A stretch of 64,000 bases of DNA from a virus: positions 78,451-142,450 of the IMG/VR virus record IMGVR_UViG_3300022751_000016. One strand, written 5' to 3'. Positions 1 to 8,339 of this stretch are shown here, in pieces. Numbering within the stretch: position 1 is the stretch's first letter; each line of letters begins with the position of its first letter. The notes beneath the pieces are model-generated. The model had not been told where the DNA came from. It made no database searches and saw only the letters and a list, made by a program, of their open reading frames with translations. A program made the translations under genes and the position numbers.

Positions 1-1
1 A

Positions 2-127
2 TACTTGGCTCCTCTGGATATCCCTGATAAGATAGCAAATTGTCAATTCACAGAAGCGTGGAATAAGGATAGAAAGACAATTGAAAGTACCATGCATAGG
101 ATTATTAATAAGCCCTCACAAAAATAG
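2..127 (+). CDS. 3' end of a gene entering from the left edge
   Basis: An open frame runs from the window edge to a TAG at 125-127 and encodes the last 41 residues of a protein. It contains a charged stretch with two lysine-arginine clusters. The start lies outside the window, so no family can be named. Downstream comes a promoter-like element and a new gene, so this may be the last gene of an upstream operon. Confidence 0.5.
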   Translation, partial: YLAPLDIPDKIANCQFTEAWNKDRKTIESTMHRIINKPSQK

Positions 128-139
128 TTGAATATTTCC

Positions 140-170
140 TTTTTTATTACGTTTATTTGGTCTATCTTTG
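140..170 (+). promoter_or_regulatory. Possible Bacteroidota-type promoter
   Basis: A perfect -7 box, TATCTTTG, lies at 163-170. The expected -33 position (about 140-143) is T-rich but not an exact TTTG, so this is weaker than the promoters at 6980 and 33,439. It would give a leader of about 30 bases before the ATG at 205. Confidence 0.35.
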
Positions 171-204
171 TCGGACAATAGAGCGAGAGCGTAAAATTAG
201 AATT

Positions 205-378
205 ATGATAACACACAAATACTTCATAGCTTGCATAAAAATAGCAGGTGTAGATTATTACAAATTAATGAGAGAAACTTTTTTCTGTGGATTTTATTTG
301 TGGCAAAAAGAATTTAAAGAAGAGTACTCAACAGTAGAAGAGATAAGAACAGAAATAGAGAGATTGGAGAATGATTAA
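205..378 (+). CDS. Small protein of unknown function (57 aa)
   Basis: The ATG at 205 is preferred over an upstream in-frame TTG at 157, because that TTG falls at the -7 promoter box and would add an unusual Arg-rich extension. The protein has an aromatic, Cys-containing N-terminal half and an acidic C-terminal helix. It starts the first plus-strand gene run. I do not recognise the family. Confidence 0.5.
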   Translation: MITHKYFIACIKIAGVDYYKLMRETFFCGFYLWQKEFKEEYSTVEEIRTEIERLEND

Positions 379-390
379 AAAGCGTAACAC

Positions 391-651
391 ATGAAAAACA
401 TAACAACATTTTTACTCGGAGGACTAGTATTTATATCCTTCGCAGCGGCAACAACAAATATAATGACTGTTAAGCCTGCAACTCCTAAACAAACATTAGT
501 TAAAGATTTCTGGGGTGCATACGGAATTGAAAAAGAAATGCAAAAGTATATCACTTTACAAGTAAAAGGCGGATTTATAGTGAAAGGGTTTACTCTAGAC
601 TCAGAAGAGAATGGTTATCAAAGAGGATTAGTAGTAATGGAAAAATATTAA
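391..651 (+). CDS. Small secreted or periplasmic protein
   Basis: This 86-residue protein starts with a short charged end, a hydrophobic core at about residues 5-18 and an Ala-rich cleavage-like site near residues 18-21, which reads as a signal peptide. The mature part of about 65 residues ends in a short beta-type segment. Secretion into the host envelope suggests a superinfection or host-interaction role, but that is inference. The gene is 13 bases from its upstream neighbour. Confidence 0.6.
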   Translation: MKNITTFLLGGLVFISFAAATTNIMTVKPATPKQTLVKDFWGAYGIEKEMQKYITLQVKGGFIVKGFTLDSEENGYQRGLVVMEKY

Positions 652-653
652 AA

Positions 654-851
654 GTGGAAAATAAAAACTTAAACAAGAGACCCTTTAATTCAGAATCCGA
701 AGCTCGTGCAGAACTAGAACGTATACTAACAACTCAGCACAAGCCATGGTCAAAAAATGATGTAAAACCTTGTCGATATTATCACGATAAAGAATTAGAT
801 AAATGGTTTTTAACAAGCAATATAACAATAGTAGAATACCCTAAAAAATAA
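654..851 (+). CDS. Small protein of unknown function (65 aa)
   Basis: The gene starts with GTG two bases after the preceding stop; no in-frame ATG gives a sensible protein. The product is polar, with a helical first half and a C-terminal stretch rich in Trp, Tyr and Lys. No family is recognised. The tight spacing supports co-transcription with the signal-peptide gene before it. Confidence 0.5.
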   Translation: MENKNLNKRPFNSESEARAELERILTTQHKPWSKNDVKPCRYYHDKELDKWFLTSNITIVEYPKK

Positions 852-871
852 ACAATTAAATATAAAACAAC

Positions 872-1147
872 ATGAACAGAAAAGAGTTATTATCAGCGAA
901 TTTAAGTGAAGAGAAAAATGTAACAACAGTAGTTACTAACACATTAGCAAAAGATGCTAAATTTATTAAGAAAGCTAAAAGAGATTTAGAAGACCAAATC
1001 GAAGATGCAGAAGAAAAACTAGAGGAAAGACTATCTTCTAACACGCCTTTAGATAAATCTGTAGTAGAAGTACTTTATGATAGTTTAATAGGATTAAAAG
1101 CTACTTTAGCTTTATATGAAAAATTTGAGAAAGAAGTATTAGCCTAA
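872..1147 (+). CDS. Coiled-coil protein of unknown function (91 aa)
   Basis: The protein is almost entirely helical, with strong alternation of charged and hydrophobic residues between about 30 and 55, typical of a coiled coil, and a second helix near the C-terminus. No catalytic motif is visible. Phage proteins of this kind are often structural adaptors or inhibitors, but nothing here decides between them. Confidence 0.6.
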   Translation: MNRKELLSANLSEEKNVTTVVTNTLAKDAKFIKKAKRDLEDQIEDAEEKLEERLSSNTPLDKSVVEVLYDSLIGLKATLALYEKFEKEVLA

Positions 1148-1151
1148 CACT

Positions 1152-1928
1152 ATGAGTAGAAGAAAAACTCCATTATTAAGTATACCTTCCTTGGCAGAAA
1201 TGCAACAGGGAGGAGTATATAAATTTACAAACTCTATTAATGATTTTACCTATATTGGGAGTTGTAAAAAGTTCTCAGATAGATTAGCGGGGCATATTTG
1301 CGATTCTAAACGAGGCAAAGCAAATAGATATTTAATAGAGTTTGTAAATGATTTTGGATGGGAAACTATTTCTTTTGAAATATTGGAAGTAGTTGAAGAT
1401 TTCTCTTTATTAAAAACGCGGGAGAATCATTGGATAGGACTTTTTGATTTTAATTTATTATGGAATTGTGCACCAAAAGCAGACACTTTAGTAGGGACTA
1501 AGATGCCTTTGACACATAAAATTAAGAGTTCTGAAAGAATGAAAGGTAATACACTTAGCGTAGGTTATGTTCACTCTAAGGAGAAGGGTATAAAATGCGC
1601 AAAGTATTGGGAAGAGCACCCAAAAGAGAAGGAAGAAATGATTTCTAAAAATAAAGAATCGCAGTCTAAGGTAGATAGGAGTTCTTGGGAAAAAGGAAAG
1701 ATTATAGAAGTTTATTATGAAAAAGTCTTGATTGATACAGTAGAGGGATTAAAAAATGTAGAGACAAAATACAATTTAGGACATACCTATGCGAGTAAAA
1801 TGTTACAAGGTAAGAAACCACCATTGAGGGGTTACTTTTTAAAAACAATAGGTTCTTATTTTATATCTGATAAAGTCTATATCAGAAGATATTTAAATGG
1901 AAAAGAAATAATAGAAAATAAATTATGA
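1152..1928 (+). CDS. GIY-YIG homing endonuclease
   Basis: The N-terminal 100 residues show the GIY-YIG nuclease pattern: GVY at 21-23, YIG at about 34-36, an arginine in DRL near residue 44, and a glutamate in the ENHWI segment near residue 93. The remaining 150 residues are a basic region that probably binds DNA. Such enzymes cut intron-less or gene-free target sites and spread their own gene. The gene overlaps the next one by four bases, so it is well fitted into the operon and may contribute the next gene's translation signal. It is one of several unrelated homing endonucleases here. Confidence 0.85.
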   Translation: MSRRKTPLLSIPSLAEMQQGGVYKFTNSINDFTYIGSCKKFSDRLAGHICDSKRGKANRYLIEFVNDFGWETISFEILEVVEDFSLLKTRENHWIGLFDFNLLWNCAPKADTLVGTKMPLTHKIKSSERMKGNTLSVGYVHSKEKGIKCAKYWEEHPKEKEEMISKNKESQSKVDRSSWEKGKIIEVYYEKVLIDTVEGLKNVETKYNLGHTYASKMLQGKKPPLRGYFLKTIGSYFISDKVYIRRYLNGKEIIENKL

Positions 1929-3274
1929 AATCAATACATTTTGTTACACCAACTTTACTTTCTCATTTGGATTTATTTTCTATGGGAGGTTCTGAAAAAG
2001 CTGAAGATACTAGTAAAATAGGAAGATACAATTCAGGACTATGTTATTCTATGGCATTATCTTTAAGGAATAATATAGACATGTCTGTACGAGTGTTTGA
2101 TACAGAATATGAGTCGGAAGGTCACGATAGAGCAAGGGAAACTTTATACACTATTGACACCTACACTGAAATTTGTGAACAAACAGATAAAGAAAAAGAA
2201 TTAATACAACTTAGTAAATCAGTTTCAAAACAATCTTTTTTCTCAGTTCACTGTGATGATTACGGTGGTGGAGATTTCCCAGAAGAGATTATTCCAACAG
2301 GATTCTCAGTTAAAATGGGAATAGGATGGGATTTGTGGATGGTCTTGAGAGAAATCTTCTCTAATATGATTGATGAGAATGGAAATTACTATGAAGACAC
2401 TTGTCCTGAAATTAAGTACGGAACAGTTTTTACATTAAGATTTGAAGATAGTTCAGAATTTGCAGAAATATGGAACAATCGTCATTTGTATATTAATGAA
2501 AAGCCACCTTTATACATCATTTCCGATACAGTTGAAGTATTAGAAAATGAAGAGGGATTTTTAAGAATTTACAAGCAAAACATATTAGTTTATAAAGATG
2601 AGAAAGTTCCAAGTAAGTTTGCGTATAATCTTAAATTCGGCGAAATAGACGAAAAAAGAATTTTATCTAATATTTGGAGTGTTTCCAGTGATATTGTATA
2701 TGCCATAAAAAATACAAAAAATGAAAATTACTTAAGAGAGATTATAACTGTTGATTTTGAAGATAAATTTCTTTCAGATAAAAGTGTCTATGGAACAGCT
2801 TCTGATTTAGCTCATAGCATAGCTTGTGAAATCTATAATAAATTCGGAGAAGTTAAAACATATCCTTGGTTGCTGAATTCTATTAAGGAAAGAAGTGATT
2901 GTGGAATTGGTGAGAAAAGAATCCAAAGCATAGGAGATAGTGTTTATAGTTATTCAAATACAGTAACTGTAACTTCTATTCCAGAGCCTTTTGCCGAACC
3001 ATCTATTGAAGTTGAGGGAGAAGTATTTATAGACCCTTTTTCCGCGGAAATAAAAAAACATTATAACTTTGAATTAGATGTAGAAGTTAGAAAAGCTAAA
3101 TTACGTGGGAATAAGGTTATAGCAGATAAGTTTGAAAAGTGTCTGATTGTAGACGAAAGTTTTGATGTAGAAAAATACTTTGGAGAGTTCATAATTCAAT
3201 ATTTAGATTTAACTGTTGAAGGAAATGTAATTAAGAATTTAGGAGAGTATATTTGTAATTTATTGAAGAAATGA
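1925..3274 (+). CDS. Possible GHKL-type ATP-binding phage protein
   Basis: This 449-residue protein has two segments resembling a phage family related to GHKL ATPases (the fold of Hsp90, MutL and histidine kinases). One is a glycine motif near residues 31-50 (IGRYNSG followed by a hydrophobic helix ending in LRNN). The other is an N-box-like helix near residues 143-154 (LREIFSNMIDE). The order of glycine motif before N-box differs from histidine kinases but agrees with my memory of this phage family. The C-terminal half is unassigned. The function of such phage proteins is unknown to me; ATP-driven conformational change is the family expectation. Confidence 0.5.
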   Translation: MKSIHFVTPTLLSHLDLFSMGGSEKAEDTSKIGRYNSGLCYSMALSLRNNIDMSVRVFDTEYESEGHDRARETLYTIDTYTEICEQTDKEKELIQLSKSVSKQSFFSVHCDDYGGGDFPEEIIPTGFSVKMGIGWDLWMVLREIFSNMIDENGNYYEDTCPEIKYGTVFTLRFEDSSEFAEIWNNRHLYINEKPPLYIISDTVEVLENEEGFLRIYKQNILVYKDEKVPSKFAYNLKFGEIDEKRILSNIWSVSSDIVYAIKNTKNENYLREIITVDFEDKFLSDKSVYGTASDLAHSIACEIYNKFGEVKTYPWLLNSIKERSDCGIGEKRIQSIGDSVYSYSNTVTVTSIPEPFAEPSIEVEGEVFIDPFSAEIKKHYNFELDVEVRKAKLRGNKVIADKFEKCLIVDESFDVEKYFGEFIIQYLDLTVEGNVIKNLGEYICNLLKK

Positions 3275-3501
3275 AAAAAGAACTGTTTATAGAATGCGAA
3301 TGTCACGGAGAGATTATTAAGCTAGATAAGTTTGATGACGAAGAAGAAATCTATTTAACTATATACAAATATTATTTTCCTAAATCTTCTTTTTGGCGCA
3401 GAATAAAAGCCGCGATAAGAGTATTAAAAGGAGAAGGAGTAAGAACAGCAGATATAGTATTAAGTAAAGAGAGTTTTAATAAAATTAAGAAGTTTAAATG
3501 A
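3271..3501 (+). CDS. Small basic protein of unknown function (76 aa)
   Basis: It overlaps the preceding stop by four bases (ATGA arrangement), so it is likely translationally coupled to it. The N-terminal third is acidic with two cysteines; the C-terminal half is basic and helical. No family is recognised. Confidence 0.6.
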   Translation: MKKELFIECECHGEIIKLDKFDDEEEIYLTIYKYYFPKSSFWRRIKAAIRVLKGEGVRTADIVLSKESFNKIKKFK

Positions 3502-3505
3502 GCTT

Positions 3506-3790
3506 ATGAAACAGAAGATAACAAAACTTTTAGGTACTATACACTGCGATGAGTTAGATAAACTAACATTGGAAGAGGTAGTAGAAGTACTCACTAGAGT
3601 AATGCAACCTAATAGTAAATTAGATTATGACTATGATGGAACTTTCTATGTACAACTTAGTAGAGAAGAGACAGACGATGAATATAATCATAGAATTAAT
3701 GCCGAAAATGTCGCGAAAGAAAGATTAAAACAGAAAGAATTAGAAACATTAAGACAGTTAAAAGAGAAGTATGAAGGAACAAATAAATAA
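3506..3790 (+). CDS. Protein of unknown function (94 aa)
   Basis: An N-terminal helical region with an EEVVEVLTR segment is followed by a beta-like patch (YDYDGTFYVQ) and a long charged C-terminal helix. The helix runs into the following MazG-like gene, with which it overlaps by 20 bases. That overlap suggests coupled translation. I do not recognise the family. Confidence 0.6.
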   Translation: MKQKITKLLGTIHCDELDKLTLEEVVEVLTRVMQPNSKLDYDYDGTFYVQLSREETDDEYNHRINAENVAKERLKQKELETLRQLKEKYEGTNK

Positions 3791-4154
3791 TCTAGTAAAA
3801 GATGTCCACACTAAAAATGTAGAAGCTGGATGGTGGAATGACCCTGAAACAGGGGAAAGCCTACTAAACCATAAATTCACTCCTTATGTAATAGGAACTA
3901 AGTTAATGTTAACCGTAACAGAACTTGCAGAAGCAACAGAGGGTTATAGAAAAGATTTAATGGATGATAAACTTCCTCACAGAAAAATGATTGATGTAGA
4001 ATTAGCAGATGCTGTTATTAGAATATTAGATTTAGCTGGAGCTGTCGGTTGTAATGACTTGGGCGATATTATTGAGGAAAAGAGGGAAATGAATAGAACA
4101 AGACCTGACCATCAAGTAGTTAACAGATTGAAAGTTGGCGGAAAAAAGTTCTAA
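3771..4154 (+). CDS. MazG-like nucleoside triphosphate pyrophosphohydrolase
   Basis: The 127-residue all-helical protein carries the MazG/dUTPase-2-like pattern: an acidic helix ELAEATEGYRKD at about 49-60, then a second acidic helix DVELADAVIRILDLAG at about 74-89, and a conserved tail with K, N, R and H residues near 103-119. These acidic helices bind magnesium in the family, which hydrolyses (d)NTPs to monophosphate and pyrophosphate. In phages such enzymes clean nucleotide pools or lower alarmone (p)ppGpp; which applies here is not visible. The neighbouring methyltransferase and helicase place it in a DNA-metabolism operon. Confidence 0.8.
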   Translation: MKEQINNLVKDVHTKNVEAGWWNDPETGESLLNHKFTPYVIGTKLMLTVTELAEATEGYRKDLMDDKLPHRKMIDVELADAVIRILDLAGAVGCNDLGDIIEEKREMNRTRPDHQVVNRLKVGGKKF

Positions 4155-4156
4155 AA

Positions 4157-4267
4157 ATGAAACTAAAACTCATTGGTTTAATAGGGGTAGTTCCTTATTT
4201 ATTTTTAGGATTAATTTGTTGGGGAGTTTTTAGAATAATTAACTATTTAATTAGAATATTTTGGTAA
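4157..4267 (+). CDS. Single-span membrane micropeptide (36 aa)
   Basis: An ATG two bases after the MazG-like gene opens a 36-codon frame ending in TAA at 4265-4267. After a two-lysine start, nearly the whole peptide is hydrophobic, giving one or two tightly packed membrane segments. It fills what would otherwise be a gap between coding genes. It could act on host membranes, but there is no direct evidence. Confidence 0.5.
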   Translation: MKLKLIGLIGVVPYLFLGLICWGVFRIINYLIRIFW

Positions 4268-4284
4268 TAGATAGAGTATGGGCA

Positions 4285-4770
4285 ATGCCAAGTAAGAATA
4301 CATTTGATATAAAACCTATCAAAGAGTTAATAGAGAGGTATAATGCAGACATAAATAAACTAAGTGTAGACCCCTTTGCCAATAAAAATAGAATAGCAAA
4401 CGTTACAAATGATTTAGACCCTCAATATGATACCACTTACAATATAGATGCTATAGATTTCTTAAAATTGTTTAAAGATAGTTCGGTCGATTTAATTCTT
4501 TTCGACCCGCCATATTCTCCAAGACAAGTTTCAGAGTCTTACAAGAAATTAGGAATGTCTGTTAATATGCAAACTACACAATCTAGTTTTTGGGGAAATC
4601 TTAAAAAAGAAGTTGGTAGAGTAACTAAGAAAGATGGAGTTGTCATATCATTTGGTTGGAATTCAGGCGGAATGGGTAAATCAAACGGTTTTGAAATTAT
4701 TGAAATATTATTAGTACCTCACGGCGGAAACCACAATGATACTATAGTAACAGTAGAAAGAAAATTATAA
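4285..4770 (+). CDS. DNA N6-adenine methyltransferase-like protein
   Basis: I start the gene at the ATG at 4285; the open frame extends upstream only into the preceding small gene. The DPPY catalytic motif stands at residues 74-77. Preceding it are DPFA (29-32) and TNDLDP (41-46), which resemble the AdoMet-binding motif and acidic second motif of adenine methylases. At about 161 residues it is short and has no obvious target recognition domain. No partner restriction enzyme is nearby, so it is likely an orphan enzyme that protects phage DNA from host restriction or marks it for regulation. Confidence 0.75.
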   Translation: MPSKNTFDIKPIKELIERYNADINKLSVDPFANKNRIANVTNDLDPQYDTTYNIDAIDFLKLFKDSSVDLILFDPPYSPRQVSESYKKLGMSVNMQTTQSSFWGNLKKEVGRVTKKDGVVISFGWNSGGMGKSNGFEIIEILLVPHGGNHNDTIVTVERKL

Positions 4771-4772
4771 TT

Positions 4773-5027
4773 ATGGTAAAAGGAAAAATCACTTTCGACA
4801 TGTCAGACCCAGATGACAGAAAAGCTTATTTAAGATGTTTTAAATCATTAGATATGGCTTTAGTACTTTGGAAATTTTCGCGGCAAACAAAGAAAGAAAT
4901 AGAACAAGAGTTTGAAAATAACACTATGGCAAATGAAGATGCTTATAGTGGTGCTCAACAAGTTTTTAATAAATTTAATGAGTTGTTGGATGAATATGGG
5001 ATAAATATTGAGGAACTTGTAGATTAA
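4773..5027 (+). CDS. Protein of unknown function (84 aa)
   Basis: This is a mostly helical, acidic protein with a positively charged SRQTKKEIEQEFE helix in the middle. It follows the methyltransferase by two bases and is probably co-translated. The family is not recognised. Confidence 0.6.
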   Translation: MVKGKITFDMSDPDDRKAYLRCFKSLDMALVLWKFSRQTKKEIEQEFENNTMANEDAYSGAQQVFNKFNELLDEYGINIEELVD

Positions 5028-5032
5028 AAAGC

Positions 5033-5182
5033 ATGAAAAAAATTTCTAGAGTGGAAGTAATTGACCACAGTAAAGATGGTGAAGGAAGGGCTTATATTAA
5101 ACGAGGTAATTTTGAAGTGGAGATACAAGTTCAAGATGATGGTAAAACTTTGAAAATTTTTTTGTCAGATGGAGAACATTAA
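5033..5182 (+). CDS. Small beta-rich protein (49 aa)
   Basis: An ATG at 5033 opens 49 codons ending in TAA at 5180-5182, overlapping the next gene by 14 bases. The sequence alternates polar and hydrophobic residues, consistent with a small beta barrel or sheet. Its tight fit between neighbours supports it being real. Confidence 0.55.
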   Translation: MKKISRVEVIDHSKDGEGRAYIKRGNFEVEIQVQDDGKTLKIFLSDGEH

Positions 5183-5756
5183 CTTTGAGCTATATAAAAA
5201 GTATCAGTTAGAAGCATCTGATTTATTCTATCTTTTCGCCGCAAAACAAGTTAAAAAAGAGGTATTGGAGCATATACCACAAGATGTTTTAAAGCGTTTA
5301 GAGATATCATATCTAATAAAAAGTATAAAGGGTTCAGCAAAAGAAAATCCTCTCCATAAACTAAGAATAACAGATAAAGGAAAAAAACTACTAGTTGAGC
5401 CAATTGGAGGTGAAGATGAAGACAAGCTTTTTATGTGGTTAGCTAATTACTACACGGAAAGAGGTAAGGAGATAGGAAATCCCAATAGAGTGAAGAAGCT
5501 TTTATTATGGTTCAAACAAGAAACAGGTATAGAGAAGAATGCGTTAGTAAAACTTTTTATGCATTTTTTAAATGATGATTATGTTAATGAAGAGTCTCGA
5601 GTATTGGAGTTTACACTGTTTTATCCTAAGAAATTTACAACAGACAAAGGAAAATCTATAGCTTATGAAGCAAAACCTGATATTTTTGACTCTTGGCTCT
5701 ACAAACACTACCTTAAATATAAAGAGGAATTAGACCCCATATTAGAAATAGAATAA
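5169..5756 (+). CDS. Possible winged-helix protein beside the helicase
   Basis: The N-terminal 85 residues read like a helix-turn-helix with wing: several helices, then KLRITDKGKKLL, the typical strand-wing end of a winged-helix domain. The C-terminal half is helical with basic and aromatic residues. Sitting 15 bases before the DnaB-type helicase, it could be a helicase loader or origin-binding factor. That role is inferred from position only; the primary sequence does not prove it. Confidence 0.5.
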   Translation: MENINFELYKKYQLEASDLFYLFAAKQVKKEVLEHIPQDVLKRLEISYLIKSIKGSAKENPLHKLRITDKGKKLLVEPIGGEDEDKLFMWLANYYTERGKEIGNPNRVKKLLLWFKQETGIEKNALVKLFMHFLNDDYVNEESRVLEFTLFYPKKFTTDKGKSIAYEAKPDIFDSWLYKHYLKYKEELDPILEIE

Positions 5757-5771
5757 CATATAAAACTTACA

Positions 5772-6893
5772 ATGCAAATACAGAAATTTAAAGACCTAAC
5801 AGAACAAGCTTTTACAGAAATAAAAAAGTACCAGACAGGACAAAAAGGTATAGTAAAAACAGGACTTCCGTATTTCGACGATTTGTTTCCAGTTGTAAAT
5901 GGTTCAGTTATTGTGTATTCTGCGGGTTCTGGAATAGGTAAGAGTTTTCAGTTAGCTAAAATGACGGATAACATTTTAAATAAGGAGTTGAATCCTACGT
6001 GTGATGATTTTGTGGTTTTACATATTTCATTAGAAATGCGAGTCATGTCTCTGATTTTAAGAGGATTATCCAAAAATATTAAAGCTAAAACAAAAAAACA
6101 GATTCTTTTAGAAGAGTTTACAGAAGAAGAAAAAGAGCTTGCTAATAAATATTTCATTTCCCTGCAAGATGATAGAGTGAGTATTTCGCAAGTACCTACT
6201 ACACCTAAAAAATTTTATGAAGGGTGTAAACAATATTTAGAAGATAACAAACACCGAGCATCAGCTATCATAACTGTTGACCATTTAGCTCTCGTACAAG
6301 GGGATAATGGAGAACCAAAAAATAGTGTTATTGAACACTTTATTGAAAAGATTGTAGACTTAAAAATGCAATATGAGAATGCTATATTTATACTCTTATC
6401 TCAAACTAATTCAGAAATGGCTAAAAGGGCGGCAGATAAGAATATAATGTCACAACCTACTGCCAGTGATATCTATTATTCACAGTTTACTTTTCAGGTT
6501 GCAGATTATGTAGCTATTATGATTAGTCCAATGAAACTCGGAATAAAGGAGTATTCAAAGATTGACCCTGAACGTTATCCTAATTTAAGTAAATACTTTT
6601 TAGAGGAAGATAAGAATGGTCGTGTTTCATTAGAGACGTATTCTGTTAATTATGTACACTTACTAAAATGTCGCGAGGCGGAAGGTTTATATTTAGATAT
6701 CTATGCAGAGGAGATGTATATACCAAACGCAGAAAAAGAACGAGAAGCAAGAAAAAAAGAAAACAAACCTAAATTCTCCACCTCAATACCAGTTTTTAAC
6801 ACCACTATAGAAATAGAAAAAATGCCTCCTGTAACTTTGAAAAGTTTAAACGATGCTTTTGACATACCGAAAACTAAAGATGAGCCATTCTAA
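5772..6893 (+). CDS. DnaB-type replicative DNA helicase
   Basis: The 373-residue protein has a RecA-type core. Walker A AGSGIGKS is at 51-58, the catalytic-type glutamate follows in HISLEM near 88, Walker B ends in ITVD at 167-170, and a motif resembling SQTNSEMAKR is at 210-219, where DnaB family members carry their H3 sensor. This is the ring helicase that unwinds DNA ahead of the phage polymerase. It lacks the N-terminal collar domain of bacterial DnaB, as many phage versions do. The C-terminal 70 residues are Lys/Glu-rich and Pro-containing and may recruit partners. A terminator follows directly. Confidence 0.85.
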   Translation: MQIQKFKDLTEQAFTEIKKYQTGQKGIVKTGLPYFDDLFPVVNGSVIVYSAGSGIGKSFQLAKMTDNILNKELNPTCDDFVVLHISLEMRVMSLILRGLSKNIKAKTKKQILLEEFTEEEKELANKYFISLQDDRVSISQVPTTPKKFYEGCKQYLEDNKHRASAIITVDHLALVQGDNGEPKNSVIEHFIEKIVDLKMQYENAIFILLSQTNSEMAKRAADKNIMSQPTASDIYYSQFTFQVADYVAIMISPMKLGIKEYSKIDPERYPNLSKYFLEEDKNGRVSLETYSVNYVHLLKCREAEGLYLDIYAEEMYIPNAEKEREARKKENKPKFSTSIPVFNTTIEIEKMPPVTLKSLNDAFDIPKTKDEPF

Positions 6894-6906
6894 ACCTACT
6901 AATATG

Positions 6907-6938
6907 TTCCCATTTGTTAATTCAGGTGGGAATTTTTT
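6907..6938 (+). terminator. Rho-independent terminator after the helicase gene
   Basis: A TTCCCA / TGGGAA stem (6907-6912 with 6927-6932) is followed by six T residues at 6933-6938. It lies 14 bases after the helicase stop and just before a strong promoter, so it closes the first operon. Confidence 0.7.
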
Positions 6939-6979
6939 CTGCGAAAATAAGTGCAACGAGAAAATATTTGCAGAAAAGT

Positions 6980-7010
6980 TTTGTATAGTGGAAAATTAAT
7001 GTTACATTTG
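6980..7010 (+). promoter_or_regulatory. Bacteroidota-type promoter
   Basis: TTTG at 6980-6983, a spacer of exactly 19 bases, and TACATTTG at 7003-7010 match the Bacteroidota sigma factor consensus TTTG-N19-TAnnTTTG. The start would be near 7017, about 20 bases before the ATG at 7037. It drives the long plus-strand operon that leads to DNA polymerase. Confidence 0.75.
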
Positions 7011-7036
7011 CCTTATAAATAATTAAAACATAGTGC

Positions 7037-7864
7037 ATGAAAAATATACATTTATTAAAAACTGATAAACCAAGTAGGTTATTTATAATAGATAAAAGTA
7101 AAATGTTTAAATCAGAAGCTCCTTATTTATCTTTTTCGACTGTAGGTGGTAGAGTACATAAGGTAGAAGGTTCAGAACTGTATCAACCTCAAAATATGTA
7201 TATCACGTCTGATGAGGATATTAAAGAGCCTTGTTGGTGCGTAAATACAATAAAAAATACATGGACTAAAGACATAATATACTATCAAGGAGCAATGCCA
7301 GCTTATCATTTTGTGGGATTTAAGAAGATAGTATTAACAACAGATGAAGATTTAATTAAGGATGGAATTCAGAAAATTGAAGATGAATTTTTAGAATGGT
7401 TTGTTAAAAATAGCGATTGTGAATTTGTAGATGTTGAAAAAATGTTACAAACTAGACATGGAATAGATTGGTATGATTTGCCAAATCAAAAAGAAGGTAG
7501 AGAAGTTGATGGTATTTACCGTATAACTTACAAATTAAATATTCCTAAGAAAGACGAATGGATATCACCTATGCAAAAGTTTAAAAAGAAAAACATCATA
7601 GATACTTGGCTTGAAAAGAACGGCAACCCAGAAATAGAGAAGCAAGTTGAACTACAAGCAGCATCTCTTCTATTTACCAGATTACCAAAAGTATCCACTG
7701 TTCGTGACGGATTTGTTGAAGGAGCAACTTGGATGGCTGAGAGGACGTATTCGGAAGAGGAAGTTGTTAATTTGTTAGTGAAATGTTCAGAATGGCAATT
7801 ACCACAAGCAGAAGAAGATATAGTGAAAATTAAGGAGTGGTTTGAAAATAATAAAAAGAATTAA
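7037..7864 (+). CDS. Conserved Bacteroidota phage protein, function unknown (275 aa)
   Basis: First gene after the strong promoter. The N-terminal 120 residues resemble a family common in Bacteroidota phages, with segments such as YITSDEDIKE followed by KKIVLTTDEDL and a DGIQKIEDEFLEWFVK helix, then a segment of beta strands. The C-terminal part (about 200-275) is helical with a METYSEEEV-like repeat seen in phage proteins of this kind. I recognise the type but not a function. Being first in the operon, it may be produced early and in quantity. Confidence 0.65.
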   Translation: MKNIHLLKTDKPSRLFIIDKSKMFKSEAPYLSFSTVGGRVHKVEGSELYQPQNMYITSDEDIKEPCWCVNTIKNTWTKDIIYYQGAMPAYHFVGFKKIVLTTDEDLIKDGIQKIEDEFLEWFVKNSDCEFVDVEKMLQTRHGIDWYDLPNQKEGREVDGIYRITYKLNIPKKDEWISPMQKFKKKNIIDTWLEKNGNPEIEKQVELQAASLLFTRLPKVSTVRDGFVEGATWMAERTYSEEEVVNLLVKCSEWQLPQAEEDIVKIKEWFENNKKN

Positions 7865-7867
7865 CTT

Positions 7868-8044
7868 ATGAAATATTTTATAGGACTATATTTAGTAATA
7901 TTAGGAATGCATGGAATGATTCTAGTTATGTTTACAATGGTACTTAATTTAAGCATAGAAGAATTTATATTAAACTTAAAAGTTTCTTTACTTACTAGTT
8001 TATTTTTAACAATTCTATTATTTTTTCCTAGAAGTAAAAATTAA
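7868..8044 (+). CDS. Two-span membrane protein (58 aa)
   Basis: An ATG at 7868 opens 58 codons ending in TAA at 8042-8044. Two hydrophobic segments (about 3-26 and 35-53) are joined by a short charged loop, and the end is basic, which fits a small inner-membrane protein with both ends in the cytoplasm. No family is recognised. Confidence 0.6.
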   Translation: MKYFIGLYLVILGMHGMILVMFTMVLNLSIEEFILNLKVSLLTSLFLTILLFFPRSKN

Positions 8045-8054
8045 AAATATTATT

Positions 8055-8330
8055 ATGTACAGAATGAAACACATACCAACAGGATTGTATTATCAACCTC
8101 ACAAACACAGAGGAAGTCATTTATCTAAAACAGGAAAAGTTTATCAAAATAATACGAATGGTATTGAGTCTGGAAATTACGGTTTAAAACACTTTTCTGT
8201 TTGGTGTGAAAAAGGTAGTAGAATACATAAACAAACTGAGTCTATTTTAGATTGGCAAGAGGCTAGTTATCACAGAAATCAATTGAAAGCAGATACTAGA
8301 TTTGAAGATTGGATAAGAGAAGAAATTTAA
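8055..8330 (+). CDS. Protein of unknown function (91 aa)
   Basis: The protein is rich in His, Lys, Tyr and Gly in its first half and acidic/helical at the end. The composition suggests a small nucleic-acid or metal-binding fold but there is no diagnostic motif. It is in line with its neighbours and probably co-transcribed. Confidence 0.6.
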   Translation: MYRMKHIPTGLYYQPHKHRGSHLSKTGKVYQNNTNGIESGNYGLKHFSVWCEKGSRIHKQTESILDWQEASYHRNQLKADTRFEDWIREEI

Positions 8331-8339
8331 AAATAAAAT

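Noticed and set aside
856-1044. Minus-strand open frame of 62 codons
   Set aside because: It is the antisense shadow of the coiled-coil gene; Ser/Leu-rich composition fits this.
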